Assembly: GCA_035582835.1 (NCBI GenBank) | Contig: JAYKAV010003044.1 | Location: forward strand, 5,444,494-5,508,493 | From: Phoebastria nigripes | Lineage: Eukaryota > Chordata > Aves > Procellariiformes > Diomedeidae | Direction: 5' to 3' | DNA length: 64,000 nucleotides | Part shown: positions 11,405 to 23,410 of the stretch, one piece after another | Numbering within the stretch: position 1 is the first letter of the stretch | How the letters are laid out: each line of letters begins with the position of its first letter | The notes under the pieces: model-generated | Seen by the model: the letters and a program-made list of their open reading frames with translations, nothing else | Databases searched by the model: none | Told to the model about the DNA's origin: nothing | Position numbers and translations under genes: made by a program

Positions 11405-12260
11405 CTACAGACACAAAACCATTGTATGTAGTACATGAAAGGCACCAAGAGGGAAAGGGACTGTAGGGAGGATGATCTGGAGACGGGACAAGGCTGCTGC
11501 TACATGGATTTCTGGTGGACTGAAGATTATCAACGGTCACGGGTTCTTCAGGAACAGTCCTGAACAAAAAAAACCATGNTCTTTTGCCAGCTGAGCAACT
11601 GCAAGAGAGGATTACAGTGTATACAGATTTAAGAAGTGAGCCTGAGCTGCAGACTAGTCCCATCCCTCTTTGTTTTGTTATAAAGAAATGAACATTACCA
11701 TTACATCTAGTAGTGCCTAATGCTCTCCAGTCTTAGCTTGTGCCTTTTCCTTTACAAAGAGAACAAAACCAAGACATTTAACTGTATCATAGAAGTTACA
11801 ATCGAAAATACACGCTCATAATTAGATTAGAAATGAAAAGTTCTTTTTCTCTATTTTCCTTTAACTGTGCTCTCAGAAAAGCAGTCTCTTAAAAGCTCTA
11901 GCACTGGTCAGTGTATGCTCTCTGGTCAGATAGAAATGAGCCAAGAAATGTTTATTGCCACTCCAAATTTGTTGTGTAATAGGGGCAGCTACTAAACAAC
12001 AAGCAATTTATATGGGTTCTGGCATACAGCACTTGACACATTTTGCTCGTCATGGATAGTGCCATGCATGCTGGGAGTTTGTGTATCTCATTAACAGACA
12101 ATCCTAAACAAACAGCTACATTCTATAGCTGATAAATAATGGCTTGTTGCAGTTAAAATGCAGCTGTATCAATAATCAGGTTCTGTCTGTTCTCCATCAT
12201 CCCTTGGCCATACCCTTATACACACAGAGGTACAGACCTACAGACAGGCTCAGTTTTACT

Positions 12261-12480
12261 CATCTATCTATCATCTATCTACACCCATCCACCTTTACTT
12301 ACATACATACGCATTTTTTCATCTCTCTCCCTCCCCACCCATATACGTGTGTATATATTTATACATGAACAAACATACATATAAAAAAAAACCACTATCG
12401 TGTGTCTGTTCAGAACCATTCACAACCCTTAAAGCAGGCCAGTGCTTTCTGCACCTGCTATATATACATACGCAACNTAA
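12261..12480. repeat. Tetranucleotide microsatellite region (TATC, ATAC)
   Basis: Short, interrupted arrays of TATC, ATAC and TATA words mixed with ordinary sequence. Probably polymorphic. Confidence 0.7.
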
Positions 12481-13938
12481 AAAGCAGAGAGAGATGTACA
12501 GAGCAGTAGACATGCATTTACATGTTGGTATAACCATATACACCTACACGAACACATCCAGCTACACCATCCCATCACGCTGCCTGTATCTACATAGGCG
12601 ACTGCCGAGTGCTGGCTAAACATATGTTTGTTGCATGGCAAACGCAACCTATAGGCATATGTACTTACTGCTGGATGCTTGTACCCCATCACTCCCAAAA
12701 ATAAACACTGCTGACACCTGCACAGCCTGTAGATGCCTTGCTGCCAAACAGCTCCTGAATCACCCAGCCCATCTTTAGCTCACAGATAGCGTTTTATGTG
12801 CATGCCAAGTTTATGTTTGTTTAGGCACTGCACTCCCCCACAGCCCCACCTCATTTGCCCTCCCCATCACGTTGCACTGTTCTTTGGGATGGAGAACAAA
12901 CAGTGCTGGCGGGACTGAAACAGTATCAGCAAAGGGCAGGTGAAGGCTCGCCTGTTGCTAGGGCATCCATGTAGGCTGGGTGTCGTATATCATTGTCCTG
13001 CTTTGTCTAGCCCCTGCTATCACCTGAAACACCTAAAGTTGAGTAAATAACAGCAACTGCTGAATCTACTGACATGTGTAAATGAGACCTAGGTAAGTAC
13101 TGGCTGTGGTGTGTTGACGCTCATTACCCTGGCTACCACAAACAAGCTACCATTTGGGTATAAATTCTTGATGTATTCAAAGCTGAAAAGAAAAGTTTGG
13201 TTCTGGTTATTGCGGCTGTTTCCCTGCGATGTGAGAGAACAGCACCCGGAAGCGTTATTCTGAACCCTGTTTTGTTTCAGCCTTTGTTCCAACCAGGAGT
13301 GATAGGGAAGACTGCGTCTGTGATACTGTTAAGCCAAAACACAAGTAGAAGGGTTAAGGGAATCCCAGGCAGTTCAGGATAGAGCTCTGCTGGAGATATC
13401 TTTAAGGATTCCCCCCAGTTCAGAGCTCTGGATTTCGGCTCTAGATACCTCCCTGGGAATGCATTCTACTTTCTGTTGTTGTGCGTTTGTTTTACCAGCT
13501 TTACACTAGAGGCACTTAGATTTAATAACTACTGCAGTGCTGCTAATAGTTTTGGCAAGTGGGCAAGCCACAGTCTGAGGCTGTGCCACATCGCAGGTGT
13601 TTCCTTAGGCCGTGCTCTGGTGGAAGGCTGGCACAAAGACACAGCGCTGGATTCCCTGCTGCTCACAAGTGGATGTGGAGAATGGTTTCGGAGGAGAAGG
13701 GAGTAGTTTATTGAATGCTCTTCTCCATACCACTATCTCTGGTTATTTGCCCTTTGGCTTTCAATATGCCGCACTGGCAATGGCTAAAAAACCGTAATTT
13801 CATTTGAAGCTGCCTGGAATCAGGCAAAGCAGCAACTTTCTTGATACAGGAAGACTTTCACACACGGCACTCATCAGAACAGGCATTTCCCCTATGCTTT
13901 TTTTTTTTTACTCCTAAGAGCAAACCTAAAAATCCCCC

Positions 13939-13987
13939 CAAAAAAAACTGGAGGCCAAAAAAAAAAAAAAAGAAAAAAAAAAAAAAA

Positions 13988-14022
<35 letters not shown>

Positions 14023-14034
14023 AACAAAAAAAAG
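13939..14034. repeat. A-rich low-complexity block
   Basis: Almost pure A with few interruptions. It is not bordered by a retroelement body that I can recognise. Homopolymer length may be inaccurate in the assembly. Confidence 0.85.
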
Positions 14035-14345
14035 GCCTTGACAATTAGATAAAAAGGAAAAACAAAGGGGAAGCTGTATCTCCAGACAAGTATTTTTTTT
14101 TTATTTATATATAAAATCCTCTGTATTACAGTTTCTATCCATTTAACTTGGGTCTATTTGGGAAAACATGCTTCAACTCAGGCAGATCAGGAACTGCTTT
14201 CTGTTTTGTTCCATTTCTTGTTTAGTGATTTAATGACCAAATACATCGTGAGCGTAACTCACAGGCTCTAACTCATGGCATTATTAGCCTGGACGTGGGA
14301 CTGACCACATGAGAAAGGTGATGGGGGAAAGAGAAGAAAACTCAC

Positions 14346-14517
14346 CTAGTCTGCCACACTCTTCTCGCTTGGTAAAATACTTGAAGCCATTGGCTGCCCT
14401 TCTCTCTGCCTTCTCATGTTTTTTCACATGCCAGGGCAGCTTGGTGGTGATGTTAGTCACAAAGTAGCAGCCAGGACGAAGACAGTGGTAATGCCCTCGC
14501 ATCCTGAATTCACAGTG
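14346..14517 (-). CDS. CASZ1: CASZ1 exon, finger 7
   Basis: A 172-base exon with acceptor CTCTAG at 14518 and donor CTAG|GTGAGT at 14346; phase 0 in, phase 1 out, residues 1254-1310. [19 protein letters not shown] and [13 protein letters not shown] form finger 7. [20 protein letters not shown] follows, ending in the partner segment of finger 8. It is almost identical to mammals. Confidence 0.96.
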
Positions 14518-15048
14518 CTAGAGAGGAGCAAACAGGCAGGTTGCTTTAAGCATATCTAAAACAAATGCACTCTCATCTGCCTGCTACTAATGCTGCCCCT
14601 CTGAGACATGAGAGAGAGGCCTGAACTGATACTCTAGATCACATCCATTTTATCTTCCACAAGCTGCAATGCAAACTTGTTCCCTGTTGTGTATTTTGTA
14701 TTGCTGTCATGTATTCTGTATTGTACTATTCTCAGTTGAAATAATCCCAAACCTAACTCGTGGCTTTCCCTGGTATTCATCATAGATTTTTATTTCATCT
14801 CAGATCATTCTAGTTGCCTTGTCCACTTCACCCAAGTCAAAGAAACATAAAAGCAATGCAATTTTCAATTAGATGGAAACCAAACGTTTTGCTAGACCAT
14901 GTAATTAAGACCCTTCCACAGTTCTGTAGTTAGACCAGGAATGAAGCACTCAGCCTCACTTGCTATTGGGTAGTCTACTCGCTCTTCCCCATTCTTCTTC
15001 TCCCACACACATACTCGGGCTAGAACACTGCTTTTGAATTGCTCTTAC
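14518..15048 (-). other. CASZ1: Short intron between finger 6 and 7 exons
   Basis: 531 bases with normal splice signals and nothing else identifiable. Confidence 0.7.
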
Positions 15049-15247
15049 CTGGTTCGGACAGAGACACTGCAGCGAATAGTAAGCAAACTGGTCTCGCACA
15101 TTCACCAAATTATTGTTGGGGTTGATGTGGTCCAGGCAGTGGGATTCTGCTTTGCCAGAGGTTTTGCACACATACTTGCAGTTCCCAAAGAGACAGTGGA
15201 AGTGGAATTTGTTGGCGTACTTGCAGTCCGTTGCCAGGCAGGGATCA
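15049..15247 (-). CDS. CASZ1: CASZ1 exon, finger 6
   Basis: A 199-base exon with acceptor TTCCAG at 15248 and donor CAG|GTAAGA at 15049; phase 2 in, phase 0 out, residues 1187-1253. [18 protein letters not shown] begins the module and [18 protein letters not shown] with LDH completes finger 6, which carries an extra Cys beside each ligand pair. [20 protein letters not shown] and CLCPNQ follow, the latter starting the partner segment of finger 7. This exon is specific to the eleven-finger isoform. Confidence 0.96.
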
Positions 15248-16728
15248 CTGGAATACATCCAAAACCCAATCATCACCTTCACTCATTTCACACATTTGTT
15301 TCTTTGCCAAAATTTAATTCAAGGGGAGCCCAGCTGAAGCCTCTGTTCCAAACATGGCCTACAGATTTCCCATAGCCACCTTCCTCTTTAGTAAAATTGA
15401 TGCTGGCAACACTACTGCAATTCCACCAAGCTAGTGCACTTTCTTGATTAAGATTATTAAAATACAGCAATGCATGGTGGGTTCTGTAGTCTTTGAGGGC
15501 CACGCTTCCAATTTAAAGCTCTCTCAAGATCTGGATAGATGCTGTTTCTCCCTTTCTGCCTGTACTTACCTCAATGGATTCAGATAGTTTTTCCCATCTC
15601 AGTTTTGTGTAACTGAAATGGAACTCTTGGGCATGCACACTGCAAGATGCCAGGGCTTCCCCTGATTAGACAAAGTTGGCAGTGGCCTGTTTAATCAGCT
15701 AAATGGTTCTGGTACCTTCTTACTGCCCCCACCCATTCCATGGATTTCTGGCTGCACAGACAGAGGTCAGATCAGAGGTAGCTGAACATTGATCTCCTGG
15801 ATCCCAAGCACTGTACCCAATGATACCTACTCAGATGCGTGAAACAGAATTAATACACTTCTTTGAAAGCAGACAAATGACTGTCAATATACGACCCAGA
15901 AACTGATACTCCACCAGCCTGAATAAGTAAACTGTAGTGCCTAATCTGATCCTGGACTTCCGTGTCCTCCTGTAAACTACGTAACTTCTGTGCCTCTTTC
16001 TGTCTATGTTACAGAAATAACACCATCATCACAGCAACACTGTGAAACTTCTTTAATGTGTTAAAAGAAGTTCAGCAAGGTTATGTTACCTTCTGCCAGA
16101 CACCTCCATTGTAAACTAACACTACAAAACCAGAGGCACAGAATTTAAGGAGACTCATTACACTTTACAGAAGTTCAGCCAGGACAGCAAAACTTTGACA
16201 AATCTGAAGTGAGAGAGAATTGCTCCCTATTCCTTGAGCTCCTGAGAGACCCATTCCTGGTAAGGCAGGGTCCAAGCACTTGTGNTCCCTCCACTATCTG
16301 AGCCCCAGTCTTCTTCATGGGAAAAAGTAGTGAAGCTGTATTATACTGAGTTACAGATGGCATTCCTAGGAAAAGGCCATAGAGCTTACTGGGGACGAAT
16401 CCAGGAGAAATCCAGCAAGCTTCCTTTTCAGCAATCTGTAAACAGCTACTCTTAGTTAGTTCTGTGTACTTTGCTGCAGTAACACCTCACCTTTGCCTGA
16501 CTGAGCACTCAGTTGCCCACTGATTTTTGCTCAACTAAAGAGAAACTCATGGCAAGTCTCAGACTTGCAGCAAGATCTGGAGGTGGGCTAGTCAGGCACC
16601 ATGCTGAAAACTTTAAAGATGTGATGCTTCCTCTGTAGCCTTCAGGGTCAAAAATACTGCAAAGACGCATGTATTTCTGTACACCTCTCATGAGGTATAA
16701 AAAATGCTTCAGTGTATATGTCAGCAAG

Positions 16729-16734
16729 TTTATT
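16729..16734 (-). terminator. AATAAA poly(A) signal for short isoform (candidate)
   Basis: Minus-strand AATAAA about 250 bases past the read-through stop. It is the nearest canonical signal in this intron, so it is a candidate 3' end for the short transcript. A variant signal (ATTAAA) occurs near 16054. Read or 3'-end data are needed to choose. Confidence 0.4.
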
Positions 16735-16982
16735 TCTCCTCGAAACTCATACCTAAAGGTGCTCCAAGATGTACTCAAAAATCTTGTTTTTTTCCTAGGA
16801 TAACTGAAGGTATTTTCTAGACATGATAGAAGTAAATTTTCTGTGAGATAAAGCCCAGAGTACTTTCTAGACAGAAGTTTTCTCAGTGGGCAAATATAGA
16901 TGTAGTACTACAGCTCTGAGGAGTGGTAGAGAGGGGATTGCAAGGCTGGAGAGAACACAAGGAGGCAAGCAGCATCTACAAC

Positions 16983-16985
16983 TTA
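16983..16985 (-). other. CASZ1: Stop codon of predicted short CASZ1 isoform
   Basis: TAA formed by bases 2-4 of the GTAAGT donor after exon 16987-17322. It is used only when the intron is read through. It ends the frame one residue after the exon, giving the five-finger form. That a short isoform exists is known for mammalian CASZ1; that it ends here is inferred from position and size. Confidence 0.7.
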
Positions 16986-16986
16986 C

Positions 16987-17322
16987 TTCTCCTGGAACTG
17001 GAGAAATCCGGGTTTGACCTGAGGCTTGGCGTTCTCCAGGGAAGTTGTTGCCAAGGGCGAAGTTGCCAGGTTAGGCACCGATGCTGGGATCTGAGGCATC
17101 TGGGGTATGGTTGAAGCCAGCTGCTTCCAAGCTAGCAGCGTGGGGGCAGAGGGCACAGTAGCTGGACTTGGAGTGGGCACATCGAGGGCAGGAGCACTTG
17201 CCATGGTGACAGAAGTAGCAGACGGTGATGAAGGGGCCAGCGAAGCCTTATTCTCAGTAGCAGTTGAGAAGGGAGACTCAGAGTTACTTTTCACAGTTCC
17301 ACCCTCAGTTCGGAAGTGAAAA
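16987..17322 (-). CDS. CASZ1: CASZ1 exon ending the five-finger isoform
   Basis: A 336-base exon with acceptor TTGCAG at 17323 and donor GAA|GTAAGT at 16987, residues 1075-1186. FHFRTEGG closes finger 5, then a Ser/Pro/Ala/Thr-rich linker leads to [19 protein letters not shown] and [15 protein letters not shown]. If the donor is used, the split codon becomes Asn of the next exon. If it is not used, reading gives one Lys and then TAA, formed by the donor bases themselves (16985-16983). The resulting protein is 1,187 residues with five fingers, close to the reported human short isoform (CASZ1b, 1,166 residues by memory). Confidence 0.94.
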
Positions 17323-18730
17323 CTGCAAAGACAGTATGATTCAGACATAAATTCTTGACCATTGCATATAACTTGATTAAACATCAACAGGAACGTGGCA
17401 GGAGTCTGCAAACAAATTAGCTGAGGTTAAATCCTAAAATGGGCTCTGCAAACGTGGAAAGATTCAGAGGCCTCCTAGACTGTCTGTGAAGAGAAGGGAA
17501 TTCATTAAGAGGCGTGGAGACAGAAAGGTGCAGTAACATGTTGAAATCAGAGAGACGCAAGAATCACTGCAGTCAGTAAGATCAATATGCCTATGAGGGC
17601 AGCTTCCCATTGCTGTTGCGAGAAGCCAGTAGTTTGTAGTAGTGAACCGCAGGGAACTACCCAATGCCAGAGACCAACTGTGCTAACAGATCTTTCTGTC
17701 TTAAAATTTGCAACATCTCCTTCCCTTCAAACCCCTTCAGAATCAGTCACGAGGCGAGCTGCTGAAGGCCTTATTCATTCTTTACTCGGGCAAATCTTCC
17801 ATTGCCTTTAAAAGGAACTTGGCGTGGTTTTCAACTGCAGATTATGCTCTGTAGAAATTTGCAACAGGGAAAATTTCCAATATCCCACCCTTCCTTTGCT
17901 AGTCCCCTCGCTGTAACAGTGGGAGCATATCTTAAATTCATTCTTCACCCAAGAGTCATCTAGAGTTCTGAGCATGCCGTACAGCCTCCATAACATACGC
18001 CGTATTATCTAGCCCACAGTTCTGGCTACCAAACTCTGGACTGTCTGCTACTTTCCAAAAATGATGTGAAATGACAAAGGGTTTACAATACAGAACGTGG
18101 CAAGGTGAGGAGGAGGTTGCTGTTCTGGACAGTTTGACTGCTTCATTTCAAGATCCTTATCCACATGATGTGAAACTCTTAAACAAAACCATATAAACTA
18201 AGGGCTAGGGAAAAGTTGTTAAAAGAGATTTGTCATGACAAGACAAAGAACAATTAAAATGCTTTCTACACTGCAGTGATGAGGAGCTGTCTAATCCACA
18301 AAAAGTCTATATCCTGTTGGGATGGTTGGGTTTACAGGATCCTCTCCCTTGCATATTTTCTTATTTCTTTGCATGGTGTATTTGTGCACTGTGAGAAATA
18401 TGGGTCTCCTTGAACACACTGTCTGTCAAATAGGCTATGGAAAAACACAAATGTCCAATTCTCAGCCTTGCCAACACTGTGAGAGACACCTCTTTTTCAC
18501 AAGTTGAGTGCATTTATTGTGAAACAAAATTAAAGAGGACATAGTGTTCTGCAAAAATTTTAGCTGAGCACATTTACACAGGAAGCATGTGGATGCCCAA
18601 CTTGCTGCCCTCAGGACTGCCCATGTTCCTGCTCTTGAATAGAGCTACTCAGTCAGGTCTCTCTTGTCCTGCAGTGTGCGTGTTGTAGAGTTTTCTCAAG
18701 GTTTCTCAAGTCTCGCACTCTCCTACTTAC
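17323..18730 (-). other. CASZ1: Intron inside finger 5
   Basis: It interrupts finger 5 between its two histidines. I see no repeat or exon in it. Confidence 0.65.
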
Positions 18731-18853
18731 TTGGCATGCTTGATGGCTCCATCCAGGGTGCTGAAGAGGGCACCGCATTCCTCCACGACACAATGGAAAT
18801 GCACCTTATGGAGAAAGTCGCACTGTGCGTCGCAGAAATCCTTGGTACCAAAC
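18731..18853 (-). CDS. CASZ1: CASZ1 exon, finger 5
   Basis: A 123-base exon, phase 2 at both ends (acceptor GGCCAG at 18854, donor AA|GTAAGT at 18731), residues 1034-1074. [16 protein letters not shown] is the partner segment and [20 protein letters not shown] with H forms finger 5. The final histidine, NFH, is in the next exon. Being symmetric, it could be skipped in frame, which would remove finger 5. Confidence 0.95.
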
Positions 18854-21800
18854 CTGGCCAAAGCAGACAAGCAGGCATCTTATGGAAGGCCCCAGAAGAG
18901 AAGCGGTGTTGGAACAGACATATTTTCTTTGTTTTTCAACTCTATTACCATTCTGTTTTCTAACGTCACTGTCCCTGCTGCACAAACAGCACTGCTGGCA
19001 TTGTTGCTTGATTATTGCCTGTTATATAGATCTGAACGTGCAGAACAAGAACCTAATTTCTCTCCAATTGAACTTGACCGAGAACTCCCATTCACTTCTA
19101 GTGGGAGCAAAATACAGAACTACTCTGAAACAAAAGATGAAAATCATTAGTGTTCTTGAGCGCCTATGTACAAAAGCCAAGGCTCTGAGGAACAATCAAA
19201 GGTTAGTAAATTAAGGGAAATCCAGACCAAGAGGACACTGCTGAAACATTACAGGTCTTTTTTTTTTTTTTTTTTTTCCTGTTTCTATCTACTGGGAGTA
19301 GCAAAAGGGAGGAAACAACAGTGGTTCAAGGGAATCTAGATCCAGAATCCGCCCACCCCCAACCTTGAAACAACAGGGTATCACATAGATGGGAGAGACG
19401 GAAGTATCGCCTATATAGCAATTACAGCCTAGTATGCATAAATACTGAAAAGCACAATCCCTAAAGTACAGAAGGAACAATGCCGCAATGCAAAAACCAG
19501 AGCAAAAGCCATCATCTAAGATATGCCTCTTGTCATCTTGGAGGAAACGGTCAAGAGGGCAAAAACAACTAAGCAGGGTTTCACTGCTCATCCACTGCTG
19601 AGATTCTCCAGACTTAATAAGAGTAGCACAAATACATGTGATTTCAGGAAACTCCAGAATCACAGGGAATCAAGAAATCAAGTAAAAAACACTGGCAGGA
19701 AGGATTTGAAACTTAACAGGGGAATCCTGCATAATTAAGATACAACAAACTACAACTGCTCTGATGAGCAGGAAAGGAAGAAACAAACAGCAGCCTGTCC
19801 GTCCCAGGACGGACCTCTTTACAATTTGAGGGTAAAGGAAAAAGAAAAAAAGCTTGTACTGGAGAAGGAAGGTCAGTGGATATAGAATACATGCAGTCAG
19901 TTAAGGCTTGCAGGGAGAAGATGAAGGAAAGTAAAGGTGTGGTAAGAGATAAGAAACCAAGTTACTGCAAGCTAAACGGGTTGTTCTATCAGGGACAAGA
20001 GGTATTGTACTTAGAAAGAAGGTCCGATAAAAATGGGAGGTGATGAGTCAAAAATGGCTGCCTTATAAAATTTGATTTGGATAGGAAAACCAAAGACAAA
20101 GCAGACAATTAGGGGTAAAATGAAGACCTTCTAGAAGAGCAGATAAAGGGACTGGTTGGAAAATATAAATATGCACAAATCAGCCAGTCTGGATGATGTA
20201 TGTCCTGAAGTGCAATGGAAATTAACTCACAAACTGATTGCATTGCTATTTGCTGTTTTAAGCCACAGAGAAAAGGGAGGTACTAGGAAATTGGCAAAAA
20301 AAAAAATTAAAAATCTAGGTACTGATTCTTTCAGGGAAAAAAACCACAAGTGATCTTTGGCAATTATCATACCTCTAGTCTTAACTTCTCCTTCCAGTAA
20401 AGTAATGGAACAAATATTAAGAGGGAGGAGAAAATCATTAAACATCTAGAGGATAAAGGAACCATGAGCAATAAACAGCATCAGGATTATAAAGAATAAA
20501 TCTTGCCAGACAAATTTAATTGCTTTTTTTGATAGAATTACAAAATTAGTGGATGAAGGGATGCAATATATTTGGATTTTAGTAAAGCATTTTGATACAG
20601 TCTCGCATATGCTTAGAATTAATTCAAATTGGCCTGGATGTGAATGCTACCTCATGGATTGAAAACTGGCTGAAGGACCGTAAACAAAGGCTAATGACAA
20701 ACAGCAACATATTGAGCTGGGAGGAGGTATCTTGTGAATGCTGCAAGGATGACTTTAGTTAGGTCTGAGCTTATTTAACATCTTCATTAGTAATCTAGGA
20801 GAAGGAGTAAACAGCGTGTTAATGAAATTCACAGAAGACACTAAACTGGGAGGAGTTGGCAACACCAGTGCAAGAGGAGAAAAATAACACAGAGAGGCCT
20901 TGCAAGACAAGGGAGAAGGTTCAGAATACGAGAGTTGTATTTGGAAACGTACAGCTAATGCATCTGGGGGGTTGGGGGTGTACTTTTATACATAGGGGAC
21001 TCATGAGAGCAACATTAAAAGCAATCCTGTGTAACAGTGGATGGTAAACATGATACATATACATTATGCAGTATAGGTAGCACAATTGTCAGCTGCGTAT
21101 ATGGGGGCAGGAAGCTTCTTGTATCTGGTGTGGTGACACAGGAATGGCAGCCCAATTCTGCACCCATTCAGGGAACAGCAAGAAGGACAATGGCAACAAC
21201 ATGATCAGCAGGCTGAAGGAACTAATTTACAAAGTCAGATTAAAGGAAGTAAATAAGCTTGGTTAAATGGTATGCTAAAAGTCTGTGACTATCTGAAGGG
21301 GGTGAACTCCAATTGCAGAAAGGAATTATCTGCTGTGGTTCAAGGGGATATAACCAGAAGAACTGCAACGAAATTACAAAAAGGGAAATTCAGGCAGCAT
21401 ACCATGAAAAAAATCGTGACAGCGAAACATATTAGGTGGTAGAATAATGCTCCCAGAGACAAGAAAATAGCCACACTGCTTGGCATAATTAAAACTAGGC
21501 TGGACAAAATGCAAATGGACTGCAGGGAAGGATCTCGCACTGGCTGGGGCAGATGGACTAGAAGACTTTCTAGTCTTCTCCATTGAAGTCTGTGATTTAT
21601 GAAGTGTCCACAGGCATTTGGAGGCAACTATCTGTGTCAAAGCACAAACCCGTATATGTCTGCCTGGGTGTATCTGTGTATGCTCAAAGCATGCGTCTGT
21701 CTGGGCATGTATGTGCATGTGTCTGTGTGTGGGTGAGTTTTGTATCTGTTCCATTTTCCTTTCAAGCCTCCTTGTCTACAACAAAAACAGCAGAAACCAT

Positions 21801-22292
21801 CCCGGTTCCCATACCCCTTATACCCCTTATTTTCTTTCAGTGGCCTACTCCTATGATCAGAGGAAATGCCACAGCAAGCATTTTAAGGTTTCCGTGATCT
21901 GTGCGTAATAACTAAACACGGTCCAACAGAAGTTCAGCACTAAAAGCAAGCTGCAGTGGGTCCCCTGGACTTGCAGACTGGGGATATGAAGAGGAGCCTA
22001 AGATGAAGTCTAGGCTAGCAGTACTACGTGAAGATCCGTGCTCGTAGTTGGCTCTCAAGATCCCTTTGCAAAATAATTCTATGTGGACAGATATTTCTTA
22101 TAGGACATTAACACCTACTGCAGCCTGGCAGGACTGAGGACTAAATGCACTCCAGAAGGTGATCAGCATATCACAGAATTAGGCCTTTAAATTCAAGAGA
22201 ACTCTGCATTCAAGTGTGAACTAATGAGCCAGACACTTTGCAAAGGAAATAATTTTCCATTTCCTCTATTCCCAGTTCCATGCTCTCCTTAC
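18854..22292 (-). other. CASZ1: Intron carrying a CR1 LINE
   Basis: Much of this intron (about 19740-21600) is an old CR1 retroelement in opposite orientation to the gene. An 18-T run lies at 19260-19277. Confidence 0.7.
19740..21605 (+). mobile_element. Degenerate CR1-type LINE
   Basis: From about 20520 the plus strand reads as the CR1 reverse-transcriptase region: GGATTTTAGTAAAGCATTTT then GATACAGTCTCGCAT corresponds to DFSKAF-DTVSH with one extra T causing a frameshift, followed by an ENWL-like segment near 20655. The 3' end near 21535-21600 (CTGGCTGGGGCAGATGGACT then AGAAGACTTTCT) matches the usual CR1 tail. The left boundary is uncertain. Frameshifts and stops make it inactive. Orientation is antisense to CASZ1. 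Confidence 0.8.
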
Positions 22293-22453
22293 CGGTGCAG
22301 GTACATCTTCCATGGCTCAGAGAGCTTCTCCTGGACAAGTGCCTTCACTGCCTTGCCCAAGTACTGTGTTGGCTCTCCAGCCCCAGCCTGGCTGCCATCT
22401 CCTTCTGTCTTAATGTTCAGCAGGTTGCCAAGGCTGGCACTGGTCTTGGACAT
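22293..22453 (-). CDS. CASZ1: CASZ1 exon with [13 protein letters not shown] block
   Basis: A 161-base exon with acceptor TTCCAG at 22454 and donor CG|GTAAGG at 22293; phase 0 in, phase 2 out, residues 981-1033. It begins [19 protein letters not shown] and continues to [17 protein letters not shown] and KMYLHR. IKTEGD has a sumoylation-like IKxE core. The second block is strongly conserved and probably helical. It leads into finger 5 in the next exon. Confidence 0.95.
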
Positions 22454-22699
22454 CTGGAACAAGAACATAGACACTTCATCAAGCCCAGCACACAGCCGTG
22501 GACACTGCCAGTCTGGATACCCTCAGGACTGCCCACGAAAAGCTGTGTCTTCAAAGATTAAGAGAGAAGACAAGAAGTCTGCACAGGCTGCTTCAACTGC
22601 ATCAGCAAAACTTAATAACACCTCACTCTTCTGCATCCTCCACCCAACTATCGCAAAGTACTCGGGTGCCCATCTAATAATATTCATGGCTCTTGTGTA

Positions 22700-22880
22700 A
22701 AGTGATGAAGCATCATGTCTATTTTATACATGGGGAAACTGAGGTGAAGAGAGACATACCTTGAGTATGGAAAACATAGGCTTCAACACTAATAACCCTA
22801 TATAGCTCCTACAAAATGCTGGTCTCTTAGTACAGAGCTAGTGATAGAACTGGTAAGCTCTAGTTTATTTAGAATCATCT
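22700..22880 (-). repeat. MIR-like tRNA-derived SINE relic
   Basis: TTTTATACATGGGGAAACTG followed by AGGTGAAGAGAGACATACCT is the minus-strand core of the MIR-like SINE common in amniotes, and AGAGCTAGTGATAGAACTGG lies where expected. Strongly decayed. Confidence 0.6.
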
Positions 22881-23309
22881 TATCCCAGCCACAAGGATGT
22901 CTCCTTCTTTAAAGTGACTATCAGGTGTGTTTGGGGGTGGGAAGGGGGAGATCTCATTGAACTGGGGAAAAATTCTGTCTGCGCTTAAGTTCCTGGAAAA
23001 TTCTTACTAACTTCAATAAAGAAATTATGTCACTTTCTGTGCTAAATGGACATATCCTCCACAAAGCAGGACTTGGGACTCACAATTTGCCTTGTGTGAA
23101 AGGCTTCAAATAGATTCTACCCAGAGAAGGTTTAGAGGTCCAGGCGTATGATGTGCAGGACAGAAAAAAGAAGTTCCTCAAGAGTGCTTAGAGAGAAAAT
23201 TTTCTTTCAGAATAAATGCACAATTTCCCAGACCCTTTCTTGCTTTGTTGTGCTCTCAGTTACCTCCAGTAACAACAGTGAAATTCACAGCATGAATAAA
23301 ATGCAGGAT

Positions 23310-23410
23310 TGGGCCCAATACTTGCATTATAAACTCCACCCACTTGAGGATCTTGAAGCCCTTTATAAATATCAGTTAATTAAGCCTGACAGCCCCCCTA
23401 AATAAACTGC
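23310..23410 (+). repeat. Old SINE-like repeat fragment
   Basis: CACTTGAGGATCTTGAAGCC then CTTTATAAATATCAGTTAAT and TAAGCCTGACAGC resembles a widespread amniote repeat (GGATCTCAAAGCACTTTAC-type). Decayed, family not certain. Confidence 0.5.

Larger units (their letters stand above)
11405..14345 (-). other. CASZ1: Intron with microsatellites and an A-rich block
   Basis: It holds TATC/ATAC-type repeats at 12261-12360 and about 90 bases of near-pure A at 13957-14034. The remaining sequence has no feature that I can support. Single unknown bases occur at 11579 and 12477. Confidence 0.6.
15248..16986 (-). other. CASZ1: Intron doubling as 3'UTR of the short isoform
   Basis: Spliced out in the eleven-finger transcript. 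If read through it supplies an immediate stop and a candidate AATAAA at 16729-16734. One unknown base lies at 16285. Confidence 0.6.

Noticed and set aside
13841..14041. Lys-rich open frame
   Set aside because: Translation of an A-rich simple repeat.
19740..21605. Intact reverse transcriptase gene in the CR1 element
   Set aside because: Frameshift in the conserved motif and multiple stops; not a functional gene.
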